Source: Patiria pectinifera
Lineage: Eukaryota > Echinodermata > Asteroidea > Valvatida > Asterinidae
Length of the DNA stretch: 64,000 bases
NCBI GenBank assembly: GCA_029964075.1
Contig: CM057136.1
Location: 14,682,381 to 14,746,380 of the forward strand
Direction: 5' to 3'
Part shown: positions 47,101-57,600 of the stretch, one piece after another
How the letters are laid out: every line of letters starts with the position of its first letter
Position numbering within the stretch: position 1 is the first letter of the stretch
The notes under the pieces: generated by a model
Told to the model about the DNA's origin: nothing
The model's database searches: none
Seen by the model: the letters and a program-made list of their open reading frames with translations, nothing else
Made by a program: the position numbers and the translations under genes

Positions 47101-47365
47101 GAGGCCACCATCTTACAGGAACATTAGAGGATCATCGTCAGACAGCATCCCAAGATGGTTATTTGGTGTCAGAAGTGGGATGCAGTTTGACCGTACAAAC
47201 GTAGACCCACTAATGTATGTTGGGTTCTAAGCAGAAGTCTTTCCTTGTGATCATTCCCACTCTTGCTCCTGCAGGTTTGACGATGTCGTTGAGAGCATCA
47301 AAGTCGAACAGGAAGAGTTACTGCAGGCGACAGAAACAAAGAAGTGGGAGTTCCTCAACAGTTAA
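36693..47365 (+). CDS. IKK: Inhibitor of NF-kB kinase, alpha/beta type (5' incomplete)
   Basis: Eighteen coding exons join in frame to 719 residues. The exons are 36693-36902, 37595-37756, 38248-38337, 38843-38967, 40064-40122, 40404-40452, 41049-41184, 41786-41977, 42261-42354, 42900-43023, 43343-43494, 43988-44052, 44197-44309, 44428-44474, 45097-45205, 45850-45994, 46638-46834 and 47275-47365. With the missing start this is close to the 745-756 residues of human IKK alpha and beta. The order is kinase domain, ubiquitin-like domain, long helical scaffold/dimerisation domain and C-terminal tail. The kinase phosphorylates IkB to free NF-kB, acting in the cytoplasm in a complex with NEMO in animals that have it. 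It looks like the single ancestral IKK before the vertebrate alpha/beta split, since it shares features with both. All splice sites are GT-AG and no frameshift is seen. Confidence 0.96.
36984..37276 (-). mobile_element. tRNA-derived SINE, family S2
   Basis: Read on the minus strand from 37276 it begins GTGTGACCTAGTGGTTGCGG, an A-box-like head, then GGGGTTCAAATCC as B-box, then a body with CTTGGGCAAGCCAC and CCTGCGATGGACTAGCATCC. It lies in an IKK intron, antisense to the gene. No other copy is seen in this window. The body words are of a kind common in animal tRNA-SINEs. Confidence 0.75.
37784..37971. repeat. AT-rich array of inverted CCAATTTGAATATTAACATA units
   Basis: Directly after the donor of exon 37595-37756. 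A unit of about 20 bp (CCAATTTGAATATTAACATA) and its reverse complement alternate at least seven times, with partial forms. The array is self-complementary at many registers and would form cruciform or hairpin structures. It is about 85% A+T. Confidence 0.85.
39093..39182 (-). mobile_element. tRNA-like SINE head, family S3, copy 1
   Basis: On the minus strand: AGATAGCTCAGTTTGAATAG (A-box), then GTAGCAGGTTCAAACCCCAC (B-box), then CTCAATTTCTTTG. It pairs with a similar plus-strand unit at 39900-39978, about 800 bp away in the same IKK intron. Only the tRNA-related part is evident. Confidence 0.7.
39663..39757. repeat. Hairpin with GGTGATCCATG arms
   Basis: Left arm 39663-39695 and right arm 39722-39757 are inverted. 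TCGGTGATCCATGGATCATT faces AATGATGGATCATGGATCAC across a spacer of about 26 bp. It sits between the two oppositely oriented S3 tRNA-like units. Confidence 0.65.
39900..39978 (+). mobile_element. tRNA-like SINE head, family S3, copy 2
   Basis: GGCTGGATAGCTCAGTTTG (A-box) followed by CCAGGTTCAAACCCCACTCC (B-box) and GTCAATTTCTTTGTTCAAC. It is similar to the minus-strand copy at 39093-39182. The A-to-B distance is shorter here, so it is not an intact tRNA gene. Confidence 0.7.
40703..40959. mobile_element. Foldback element with GGGCC-AATTTCATGGCTC ends
   Basis: GGGGCCGAATTTCATGGCTC at the left faces GAGCCATGAAATTGGCCC at the right, with more inverted pairing inside (CTGCTTACCGTAAGC against CTTAAGCAGGG). 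It is about 255 bp, non-coding and intronic in IKK. Flanking words CAACGCTAAGCA and AACGCTAAGCAAAAATC suggest a larger, more decayed unit (about 40630-41000). I recall similar ends from echinoderm transcripts, but I cannot verify that here. Confidence 0.6.
41515..41690 (-). repeat. Dispersed repeat R1, copy 2
   Basis: The reverse complement of this IKK intron segment matches 13301-13503. Shared blocks are CTAACCACCCCAA, TGTTGGAGTGAGTACTGCAC, TTATGCTTTACA, CCATATGGTGTT and GATTTTGCAAGAGTGAG. About 25-30 bp present in copy 1 are missing in the middle. Confidence 0.8.
41786..42354 (+). CDS. IKK: IKK ubiquitin-like domain exons
   Basis: Two exons encode the ubiquitin-like domain that follows the kinase domain in IKK proteins. 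Recognisable parts are [15 protein letters not shown], matching human LVHILNMVTGTIHTY, and [20 protein letters not shown], matching [23 protein letters not shown] then corresponds to the DLVFLFDN strand. In the human enzyme this domain is needed for activity and helps position IkB alpha. The sequence ends [10 protein letters not shown], leading into the scaffold domain. Confidence 0.9.
42437..42787 (+). mobile_element. 3' end of a CR1/L2-type LINE
   Basis: Located in an IKK intron. The frame from about 42451 encodes [10 protein letters not shown], then [17 protein letters not shown] and [10 protein letters not shown]. This is the signature C-terminus of reverse-transcriptase polyproteins from CR1/L2-like non-LTR retrotransposons. 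The coding part is followed by TTTGGCGCTCTATAAATCC and an (ATT)n tail. Everything upstream of the last 80 or so codons is lost, as is usual for 5'-truncated insertions. Confidence 0.85.
42900..45994 (+). CDS. IKK: IKK scaffold/dimerisation-domain exons
   Basis: Eight exons (from 42900-43023 to 45850-45994) encode the elongated helical scaffold/dimerisation domain. Matches include [18 protein letters not shown] to human [29 protein letters not shown] to GITSDKLLLAW, and [12 protein letters not shown] to [24 protein letters not shown] matches KRQKELWNLLKIA. Heptad-like leucine spacing is visible throughout. In human IKK beta this domain drives dimerisation and trans-autophosphorylation. Confidence 0.92.
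43065..43254. repeat. 66 bp tandem repeat, 2.8 copies
   Basis: GCTAGGTGCCTTCTTCAATC starts at 43069, 43135 and 43201, exactly 66 bp apart. The first two units are virtually identical, and the third differs near its end. Each unit contains the dimer TACTTGATACTTGATACT. It lies in the IKK intron after exon 42900-43023. Confidence 0.92.
44526..44894. mobile_element. MITE with CAGGGTG ends, about 370 bp
   Basis: The left end CAGGGTGCCCCCCAAAAAAA and the right end, read inverted, CAGGGTGGCCCCCTAAAAAG are terminal inverted repeats of about 40 bp. A second inverted pair inside (ACCAGTTTGTCCACA against TGTGGACAAACTGGT) makes the element doubly palindromic. It is flanked by TA on the right and nearly so on the left, which would suit a Tc1/mariner-type origin. 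A hAT origin cannot be excluded. Intronic in IKK. Confidence 0.75.
45291..45566 (+). repeat. Dispersed repeat R2, copy 2
   Basis: Matches 29974-30262 in the same orientation at roughly 75% by eye, with small indels. Located in the IKK intron between exons 45097-45205 and 45850-45994. Confidence 0.8.
46638..47365 (+). CDS. IKK: IKK C-terminal exons with WxFL end motif
   Basis: Exon 46638-46834 encodes a Ser-rich linker ([17 protein letters not shown]), comparable to the phosphorylated serine cluster of human IKK beta. The last exon (47275-47365) encodes an acidic helix and ends KKWEFLNS before TAA. Human IKK alpha and beta end with the NEMO-binding hexapeptide LDWSWL. Here only W-x-[aromatic]-L is shared, and the Asp before the first Trp is replaced by Lys. 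Whether it binds a NEMO homologue is unknown. Confidence 0.85.
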
Positions 47366-48290
47366 GAGAAAAACATGCATCACTGAAGTGGGGTAGTAAT
47401 CTTGCAGCACGGTGAGTTTGATTGAAATGTGTTTTAATTTCAACAATTGCATTGTGATTTATATTGCCATTTTTGACATTTAATTAATCTTCATCATTGA
47501 TTTGGTAATGCTTTTAACTTTCCTTTCAGATTTTCAACTGTTGTACCCTCTAAAACATCTGACCACATCTGGATACAGATTACTCCATCAAGACAAAAGT
47601 TTGAAGTGGGTCCCTACCCCCATAGGCACCAGCCTATATTGGTCGGATGTCTATATCCAAGTACCATGGCATTGTATGCAGCTGTGATAGGGAACTACAT
47701 GTATAGTGACCTGTCTTCCACATTTCATTTCTGAAAGTAGGAGTTTTGGGTTTTAAATTTTCATCTGTCAGCTGATGGAACCGACATCCAAGTGTTTAAT
47801 AAGTAAACCAAAATGCGATTTGTTATAGGCTTGGGAAGTTCACAGTGAACTTACACGGTTCCTTTAATAAGAGATTGGTATTGCAGTTCTGGTTTCAACT
47901 AGCTCGCAAGGTAGAACCAGGTAGAACCGGGTAGAACCGGTAGAACAGTTTACCCACCAGAATGTCTAAGCCTAATCTGTTGTGTGTATTTCACTGAAAT
48001 CATAATTCCATTGTACATGTAATTGTAAATACAATGTAATGTGTGACATTAAATTTTATGCATATAATGAAATGCGTTTCACCTAAGCGAAGTGTTAGGT
48101 CCTTTCGTTGACACTCATGTGAAGGCATTGCTGTTTTGGTTGATGGGTTAATTGTTTTATCAAGGTAAGGACGATGTGAATTAATGCAATTGTGCATTTC
48201 AGATGAAAGGAGCTGTTGAACTGGAGTTACCCAAAACATTCTGTTCGTTGTTGTAGGGTCTTTCATACACCATTGTTGTGACTTGTGATA
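47366..48290 (+). other. IKK 3' UTR, first part
   Basis: No coding content follows the IKK stop codon. A short tandem of GGTAGAACC words occurs at about 47910-47946. The nearest good AATAAA lies beyond the foldback element, at 48884. Confidence 0.4.
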
Positions 48291-48917
48291 CAGGGTGAGT
48301 GAAAAAACAGCTAACCCAAATGGCGCCCCCTATTTTTAAAAGAAGTTCTGCGCATCGCATGTGAATGCCCAATTAATGGATGTAAATGCCCAATTAATAA
48401 GCTTGCATTTAGTAAAAGAGTCATTCAAATCACTCATGTACTTTTCCAGTTACGGATTTTTGAACACATACACAGTTTTAAAAGTTTGTCCGATCCACGG
48501 CATCATATTTAAGGTACATGGGATAATTCAAGAAAATGAAACCATGTCTTATCACGAAAATGATATCGGCATATAATCCATAAGTCTCCGGGTAGCCAAG
48601 TAGAAGGTCTAGAAGGCAGGGCAGGACTATAAACTCTTGACATTTTAAAGCATGTTGTTTAACGTTGGAAGCAAAAGGTGTTTAAATAACGTTTACGATA
48701 AGAGCCAGATATCGTTGTTATGAGAGTGTTCCGATGTCTTTTTCTATATGTGAATTGTTTTCATTTTGCTGAAATATGACTAACCTTTATTGTGATTCTT
48801 GGACAAAATGTTAAAACTGCATTTGTGTTTAAAATTCCATAACTGGAAAAGTACACGAGCGATATGAATGATTATTTTACTAAAATAAAGCTTATTAATT
48901 GGGTTTTTTCATCCTAG
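48291..48917. mobile_element. Foldback element with about 103 bp inverted arms
   Basis: Left arm 48389-48491 and right arm 48801-48903 are inverted. CCCAATTAATAAGC, GTACTTTTCCAGTTA and CAGTTTTAAA face their complements, separated by about 310 bp. The outer ends also relate: CAGGGTGAGTGAAAAAAC on the left against CTAGGATGAAAAAAC inverted on the right, with about 75 bp deleted from the right side. It lies within the presumed IKK 3' UTR and supplies the AATAAA at 48884. Confidence 0.8.
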
Positions 48918-48919
48918 AT

Positions 48920-50675
48920 CTGAGTGCCGCATGCAGCACGTCTTTAAAAAATTGGAGTTGCCATGTGGGTTTCCTTTTTTTTTACACCGTGTTTAAATAT
49001 TTTATCAAAGTGAATTTTTTTTTTATGCCAGGGGAATTAAATGTAAAAAAGAAATACATGTTTGTGAAACGACATTGTAATATTCTGCAACCTGAATTAA
49101 TGAAACAACAGATTACATGTATTGGAATTTATGCCACTTAAAAATGTGTATTGGTGATGCCAAACTGAACTTGTATATTGTACCTTTATGGTTATGTCAC
49201 TTATACAAGAATACATATAAAAGTAATTTAAAAGTGAACCTTTCCAATTTTTCTTTCTGGTTTATGTGTGTGTTTGTTGTAAGGACATTTGGTTAAGACA
49301 CGTTCATGGCATTTTAAATGGTTATGAAGCCAGAGAGGAAGCTGCAGCCGCAACGGAGCCAGCGTTTCGAAAACACTTAAATAGACAATCGTGCGTGTTC
49401 ACACCTAACATTCTCCGAGAAAAATACAAAGCACGCAATTCCTGATGTTTTGACTGTTGCGGATATGTTTTCATAAGCTGAAGATGATTCCACTTTTGGG
49501 GTTGACGAAACTTCAAGTGGTCTCTCCAGTAAATTAACGGCAACTTCTGAGCAAGTTAGGTGCTTATAAAGTCTATTCCGTTCGGCGCCCCATCGGTACA
49601 AAGTAGTGCTCAACTTAACATGTTCATGGATCGGGCAATGACCGAATACGAATCTCACACAATCGCATGAAAGCTCTGTCATCCATGCGCCAATTATCCC
49701 ATCAACTGGAGGGAGGCAGGGTGAGTGCTGGGCTTTAGCTTTGCTGATCAAGGAAGATGGACCTCCTTCCGGACGATGGTTTCCATAGCACTCTGGATCT
49801 AATCCACTTATAAATCTCGAGTAAATTCCGCTTCCATTAATATCTAGATCTGATGTCTTTTTTCCCCGGATGAAAAGAAAATAATTGTTAAAGTTGAGTC
49901 ATCTGTCTCTTTTCGTTTCTGTTTTCTCTATAGCCGTCTATTAGCTTTTCCTGTTTAAATTTAATGTGATCCTTACAATTCTCAAAAAAATTGTGCAAAC
50001 GTAGATTAAGGAACTAATGGTCCAAATAAGAACAGATTGGGTTTTGTAAATATAAAGACAGTCGAAAGAGTTAGCCGGGCCGACTTAATGTTAAATAGCT
50101 GTAGCATGCTTGACCCCACATCATGCAAACCAAATTTTCAGTACTCGTGTGATATTTGTGTCGCTTTCCAGGAATACATGCAATTAGTTAACAACCCCCT
50201 ACCCCCCCCCCCAAAAAAAAGAACCCAAAGAAACACTTTACGATTGTTTTTCTCTTAGGCTTATCGTGCACATTTCTTCATTTCGTAGTCTCATCCCCGA
50301 TCTTTATGTTTTGATTTTATTTAGCAAATCCTCCAATAAAAACCTGCATCTCGGGTTTCTTGAGGTTATTCTCATCTCGATCCGATGAAAATCCAGAACA
50401 CGAACTTAACCGTTCTCTCCACGTACTCCCCGATTACCAGAAAACACGGAGCGCGGTGGTTTCCAAGTGTTTATTTTACATTTGTGAGTGCATTAACTCC
50501 AAGTGCCAGCATTTCCGGTCGTGTATGCCGCGTATTTGCTGCTGTCGGGCTTACAGATTCGGCAGGAAAGACTGCTGGGCACATCCCCTGCCTTACCGGG
50601 TAAAATTGACGCCGTTGCGCATCTTAAAGTCTAAATAAAATCATGGAGGAAGGCATGATAAAATAAAGATAAGTT
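48920..50675. other. Intergenic, no gene seen
   Basis: Open frames exist on the minus strand at 49322-49751 (two overlapping, up to 124 codons) and the plus strand at 50360-50638. None shows a domain, a splice context or neighbours that would support it. Confidence 0.4.
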
Positions 50676-50677
50676 AC

Positions 50678-50868
50678 GCCGGTGTCACATGAAAATCCGA
50701 CTCCTATGAAAATCGGACCCCTTTTTTCCTTTTATTGGTTAATCCCTCGCACGTGACAGGTCACTCTCCCCAAACGATCCTAAAAATAGCGTAGTATCGT
50801 ACTCACGCGTGCGCACTACTACCAATGAGTCCACATTTCATGGAGTCGGATATTCACGCTACACCGGC
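50678..50868. mobile_element. MITE, 191 bp, with 27 bp terminal inverted repeats
   Basis: The left end GCCGGTGTCACATGAAAATC and the right end, inverted, GCCGGTGTAGCGTGAATATC continue in register to CCGACTCC. No coding frame lies inside. The target duplication is not clear. Confidence 0.82.
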
Positions 50869-51059
50869 AAAAAATCTTTAAAGTTTGAAGAAAAAAAATA
50901 TTGTCTGATAAGTGATTCATCATCAAAACTGCGTACAGTATATATAATATCAATCATGCTTTATTACAAGGAAATGTTGCCCAAGCCTACCACATCTCCC
51001 CTATCCCCCGGACAAAATTAATAAGAAGTAAATAAGAAACCCACCGCGCGGGGGCGCTG

Positions 51060-51248
51060 TAGGCGGCGTAACACCGATTTGACCTTCGACCCTGCAGAGC
51101 GCGGTACACAATCTTCCTTTTCGTGGCCACGAGGTGAAGCAGCAGATTCGGTGTTGAAGACCTTTAATATCTTCCACGCTAGATGCCGAGGTCTGGTATC
51201 TTCAACATGGCATCATTCTATGTGCGAAAGTCATCTTTCAGGACTACG
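51060..51248 (+). CDS. Possible first coding exon of an unidentified gene
   Basis: A CpG-containing 5' region leads to ATG at 51183. It is followed by 22 codons (MPRSGIFNMASFYVRKSSFR and TT) and a strong donor GTGAGT at 51249. A second in-frame ATG lies at 51207 in good context (CAACATGG). I do not recognise the peptide, and no matching downstream exon was found before 54 kb. This is a tentative call resting on context, start and donor only. Confidence 0.25.
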
Positions 51249-51249
51249 G

Positions 51250-54200
51250 TGAGTGTCATATTCGATGCAGAATAAGTTTTATTCGGGAACACTTTCTTGG
51301 CATACAGCATACAATGCAATGAAGTATGGCACACGCACTTCTTGTAGTGTACTCGTACATAGTGTCTTCCCAACGTGGCGCAGTTCGACGTTTCCCTCAA
51401 CTTTCGTCATGCAGTGTTGCCAAACCTCTTTTTGTTGACAAACTTCAACTTCATTCAGTCACTTGGTAGCCTACTTTTACCTTACAGTTAAACCTTTGTG
51501 AACAATTTCAGTGTCGTGAAATTTAATCTGAAATTCCAAAACGGTGGCGTCCGGAAATTGGGCACAAAATCGGTCGAGTGTTCCCTAACGTTGCGCACTT
51601 GAACAAATCTCGGAAAATCCCAAGTTAAGATTGACAAATTTCTTTGAAGTTGGCAAATTCTGATAAACCATTAATATCTACACTTATATACACAACTACA
51701 AGTTGGCAGCAAATTATGCAGTAATTGTGCACTTCAATAACATTTCTGTGTAAAGTTTGTAACGGGTATATCCATAGGTAAATTCAAGATTTATTAACGG
51801 GAATGTTAGAGCTTGATTAAATTTTGCTTACCGTGAAATTTGAGATAAAACTTTTGCTCTAGCAAGGCACTAGAGGTGAATCAAGTGCGCCACGTTCGTA
51901 TTACATGAACAATGTATTGGGAGTGCATAATTATAGTCGATTTACATGATTTAGGACACCTGGTATCACACATAGCTGTAAAGTTTTGAAGGAAAAAAAG
52001 GAGTTTGTCGAATTTTAAGCCTGAAAAGCACTGAACAGGTGAAAATAATTATCCATTGTCAACACGAGGACAGATGGCTTTTTTCAAGTGAACAAGAAAA
52101 CAAATTACGCATTTTCACGGTTTTCTAATGTTTTTAATGATAGTATAAGCTGAATTGTAGACCGTTTTTTGTGTGTACACATAGGCCTTCAGACCACATA
52201 CCTTTCTGTTTACTTCGAATGACACTCAAGTTGCCATATGCCAAGGGCAAAGTTGCCTGCTGTTTTTGTATAGCCAACAAGAGTGTGCAGACAAAGTTAT
52301 TGCACAGGTGGGAATGTTGATTTTTGTTCCTCAATAATGATTGTTTGTGGCTATTAGATCTGATATACTTGTGGTGAAGATTTAATAGTCTTTGTGATTG
52401 GTCCTACTACTTGCTCTGACGTCACTTTTAAATTACCCAACTACGGGAGTGATCCTTTAAATTAGTAACATATGTGAATTTAGGCAAAAGGCATCATTAT
52501 GCAAGAAGATTAAAGCACTAAAAAATGATACATCACGATAAACATTTTGTTCTTAGCCGCCGTTCGTAATGAGCTCGTTATTTTGTCTCGATTGAATGAA
52601 ACTTTCATATATCGTTGATAATTAAACTCCATTTATCTAGATTAAAGAGTACCGATCAGTGGGGGTTATCTATCAAAAGCCATTATCTTGTCACGTCTGC
52701 AATGATAAGACCTATAATTCCGTGTCTCAACTGCCCCTCGGCTTTTTCAGCGTGGCGGATTATTTCGTTTCGAAGATCAAATCTCAAGCACCTCTCGAGA
52801 GAGCCGGCCGTGCCTCGTTAATCAACGACGGTGGCGGTGCTTGCTTTGAACAATTCCGGGTTCGCTTCATTTGAAGAGTATCAAATTTTTGATAATATAT
52901 CTAAACACGGAGAAGTATGTTTGCGTACATGAAGAGGTATGTTTCCTGAGATGGCACGGAATGCAAATCAGGATTTATTTTTCCTTAAAACGTACCACTG
53001 ACGTGAGGTGCTCCGCTTAGTAATAGATACACATGCAGACTCCTCTAAATAGCTTGAGATTGGCTTTGATCACTGCACTGCACTGTGGTTCGCAACATTT
53101 AAAAAAAAATCCCGCTAACACGTTCATACCAAGATCAAGTCTACAAGAAAAATAAACATAACCAAGTTGTAAAAAGTTAAGGCATTTTATTCGACAAACA
53201 GGGATAAAATCACATCAATATTTCCTTAGATTCTGTTAAACTCTATCAGATTTATTATTTTTGTTGATTTGCACACAGCGATATTCTTTAAAAAAACTAC
53301 AGTGGGTTAATCCTGTTTTGCTTAGTGCTGGAAAAATACCAGATCTTATTTCAAAAGATGAGTGACAAGACACCTATATAAAAGGAAAAAAATGCTCATT
53401 CGATGGCTTCTATTCTTGGACATTAATGATGGACATGGTTGATTTTTTTTAGTCTATCCACAACAACAACTATTGTGCAAGTATTTAATTACTAGTTAGA
53501 TTATACTTAGGCCTACAGTTATACCTACGAATGTAGTGATCTACAATTAAGTATGTGATATTAAATTCTAGGATTATTGCCAGTTCACAATCCAATACCC
53601 GTTCATATTATTATTCGTTAATAAGACTCGGGAATGAAAGCGTTGGACTACAATAAAATAAGGTTCTAATGGTTTCAGCCACAGTTAGGCTATGCAGGGT
53701 GAAAATGTCCTGATATTTTTACCCAAGTTGTTGTAACCTTTCTGTCTAATAGTGTGGCATCATGTACTGACTACAAGTAGCTACGCATTTACAGTGAGTT
53801 ATTTCTACTTCTAAAGGTGTTTTGAGTTTAAGTAAGCCTAGCGCGCACCGCTATCAGATACAGCCAATCAATAACGAGTTGACTTACTATATACACATTG
53901 CAACCATAACAGGTTGTATTTCAGACAAAATATACATTTTTTTTATCAACTGGTGCTATATGTTTACCTGCACCTGAAATGATATTTTCTTCTGTTAATA
54001 TGAAATAATGGACCAAAAATTTAACATTTTCTAATACTGATTTCCTTTTTTTGTTTACCAACCAACAATATTCACGAGGAATGAAATATTAAACAGAAAT
54101 ATTCTTTGGCACCTCTTAATGATCTGACTAACTTCCTTAAAACTAACACTTAGTGATGATTCTATTGCTACCACTATGGTGCATAATACTATTAATATCT

Positions 54201-54628
54201 GAAGACTATTTGCGATTATTTTCATCATTAGTTTAGTCTCTAGGATTTCACGTACAACAGCACCCACAGACCAAAGCCACAACTTATTCTGCAAAGTAAA
54301 ACCGTACTCTTTGGAACCTTTTATGGCATGAAAAAGTGTGGAATAAAATCAACTTTATTTTACAAAGTGATGGCTTCCCGGCAAAGCGGTGATTGCTAAA
54401 AAAACTCTTCCCTTTTCACATACCCCCCATAGAGTGATCTACTGGACATGACTTGTAACTATATGATAGGCCTAAGACTTCTCTGACTTTGAATTCTCCA
54501 TACCTCGTGTTGGTCTAGTTTTGTCATTTATTTTCTGATAATGACTTTAAATAATAGTTGTTTTTTTTTAACAACACATTTCAACATGGACTAGTACACG
54601 TAGTCTTTTTTTCAAGTCTGATCTTCCT
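51250..54628. other. No gene seen
   Basis: AT-rich. A GC-richer open segment at 52640-52870 (plus) could be an exon but has no recognisable domain. TTTATT words near 54353 and 54528 are candidate poly(A) signals for the minus-strand protease gene. Confidence 0.4.
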
Positions 54629-57600
54629 TTAGCACTTATCAAGTCGTAGCCTCTGCATCAGCCACGGCAAGTACTCCTCCACTTTGGTATACACCGTGGG
54701 TATGGGCTTGTGCGGAGACCCGTTGCAGAAGTAGTTGTGGCCCCAGGACACGATGCCCCAGACCACCCAATGACCGGTTTTCTCCCTGCACATCAAAGGA
54801 CCGCCGCTGTCGCCTTTGCAGGCGTCTGTGCGGTGGTCACCGGTCATGTGGCCTGCACAGACCATATTGTCCGTGTAGAGACTTCCATAGGCGTCACGGC
54901 AGGACTTGGGCGGGAGGATGGGGAGGCGGGCCTCGTGAAGAATAGCCGGGTGCTGGGAGTTGAAGTAGGTCAGTGGATCTGTGGATGGATGGAAGGTATT
55001 CAGCTAGGTGATAGCGACGTTGAGATAATTAGATAATACCATAGCATGGTTGAGCCTGCCATATACATAGCAGATGAGAGTTGGACTCTCCAAAATCAGA
55101 CAAATTTATGTGAGATGTACTTGTCATATTGTTTCAAAGTGATAACTGCATTCATCTCGGTTGGTGTGGAATCTTGTGTGAAGTTACTCAGTAGACGTTT
55201 GATATTTTGTGACGGTTGTTTCGGAAGATGTACTAACACTACCAGTTCTTTGTGAAATGGTGTCATTTCTGTACCGTCTTGCCCTGCCCAACTTCGTCCA
55301 CTTCTAGTCCAATCTGCCTACCTTACTCCAGACAGCCCACTTTTGTCTACTATATTTAACATAGTCATGGCTTTTTGTAATGGAGCTAAGTGAGGTGATG
55401 ACGTGTTGATTGACAGTCTTTGAAATTTACACTGTCTGTTGTGGATACCAACAGGTATACTCAACAACAGCATCATCAGTACCTTAGGTACGAGCAACGT
55501 GTCTAGCATTTTTATGTTGCGGCCGTTCACTCGATGACAAGTCTTTAGGTTAACTATGAACATTTGTCGTAATTGGAGTTACCTCGCTTCACAAGAGTAT
55601 TCGCGAGGCAAGATACCAAATACTTACCCGTAAACCCCCAGCCAACCACAAAGCACATATCCCCCGATTTGAACAGATCCGGCTCGCCCGCCCTCTGTTG
55701 TGGGGGCAGGCAGACCGGCTGGACGGCAGGGCCCATCTTGACCTTCCGCTTGTCCGTCTTCAGCCGGACGAGGGCGACGTCATCCTTGTAGTCTCCTCTC
55801 GGGATGTAGGCCTCGTGAATGTAGACGCAGTCTACGCGGAACCGTTGCTCGGTGCCTTCCTTGGCAAGGCGGTTCCAGTCGCCGATAATCACCACCACGT
55901 CATTGGGGTCGTGTCTACGACAGAAAAAAATAATCAGAGAAACGCAGATATTAAGTTGACTACGATGTATGTTATAATGCTTTACTTTTCAATTCATTAA
56001 GGCCCATAAAGGTGAACTAGGCAGCTTAATTTAACAGATGCCGACCCATGATTGTGTTTAACTATTACACCCGCTGCTTGCAGGTACAATTTATAACGGA
56101 GTTCATGTAGCTTTCGAGTTCACGAAGAGCTTCTTCGAGTATTAGCCTCGGAGGGTGACGTTGGATTTGTTTCTTCGATTCTTGGATTTGTTTATGCACA
56201 AGGCTTCTGAATCCGAATGCATTAGACGTATGGCGAGCTGCATAACAACAAGCAGGGAGTTGTTTGTGAAAGTGGAAAAGTGTATTGTCAATCCATAAAT
56301 CCATTGCACCGAATTCGATTACCGTCGAATGAATTTTGTTTGCAAAACAGTCGTGAGAGCTGTCGTAATCACGTTGTGTAAACAAGTCAACGGTACACCA
56401 GACTGAGTATTTTTTCATGCATGGATTACGGCCCAAAGATCCTATTAATTTTTGAGGTCAAATTCCGCGTTGTGTCCCGGCGGAACACGTTGCTTTAATA
56501 ACCCCCACAATTCGTGTGTGAACCGGAACTTGTGAGTTAGAAAACATTTAAAATCATTGGTTAGATACGACCTTAAACTGCAGGTAACAGGTGCATTTTT
56601 AAAGTTGATTAAAGGGCCATAATTTTTTGCATTATCTTTCTTTGTGTGATGCATCCTTGCAGCCTTATATAAACCATTTATAAGGCAATAAAAGTGCAAT
56701 ACAAACATTAAAGCAATTAGACGTTCACAAACTCCTTGACAGATAGAGAACTAAAGCATTAAACCCAGCTTTATGAATCAGAATTTTATGAAAGGTTCTT
56801 CAAGCAATATTTTGAATTCACAGCAAGGCAAAACGAGACAATGATATTATTATTTTACACGCAAACTACACCAATGGACGTGTTCTTGAAAAACAGACGC
56901 GTGTGTGGTTACACGTTACCCGTTCAATTCCGTTCAGCGATACTGTATACTCGTAATCGATGGAGCAGGAACGATCGGTCAACGTCGAACGGCAATTTTG
57001 ACTGCGAGAACGACTTGGTTAGCATTGACGTATGGGCAGGGCCTGTGGCAAACTAAAGGCAACACAGCCGCGCCAGAACATCCCCTATGAATACGCGCAT
57101 TCAATTATTAACTACAACGGATACCCAATAGCACGCGGGGGAATGAAATGTCATTAATTCTGGGGAAAAAAAACTCAGGAAACTCAACTTTTTCTGCTTT
57201 GATTGATACAAAAATTATCAACTCCCACTGAATCGGAAATGTAGATTTCTGTTTTCTTTTAGGGAACCCAAACGCAATTGGTATTGAACGAGGGATCGAA
57301 TTTCTGGACAGGCTGAGTGGTCATTTGATTACGAGGCATTGAACCCGCGAAAGATAGCTCTGTAACGAAGTTGTTTTTCAGCCGTTTCCATGTATCGAGA
57401 AAAGAGTCGTGGCATATGGGACAATATTTTGACTTGAGGCACCATCGCTTTGCAACCTGCCCGTATAAATGTTCCCAGAAGGAATCAATTTATGTGTGGT
57501 TTATTCAATTCCCAACCAGCAATTTTTGAAACTTGTCCAGGGCAATATTCTCGGGACTACATTATTTGTCCCAGATTCTCACAATTCGTAACTTTTGTGG

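Noticed and set aside
49322..49751. Two overlapping minus-strand open frames up to 124 codons
   Set aside because: No family resemblance and no start context or neighbours to support either. Two frames open over the same bases suggests chance.
51044..51057. Second CTCF site (CGCGCGGGGGCGC)
   Set aside because: Only about 11 of 14 consensus positions fit, and the GC-rich word is expected near a CpG promoter.
56065..56436. 123-codon open frame on the minus strand
   Set aside because: It lies wholly inside the large protease intron and has no recognisable domain or splice context. Length alone is not convincing in this composition, though transcript data could change that.
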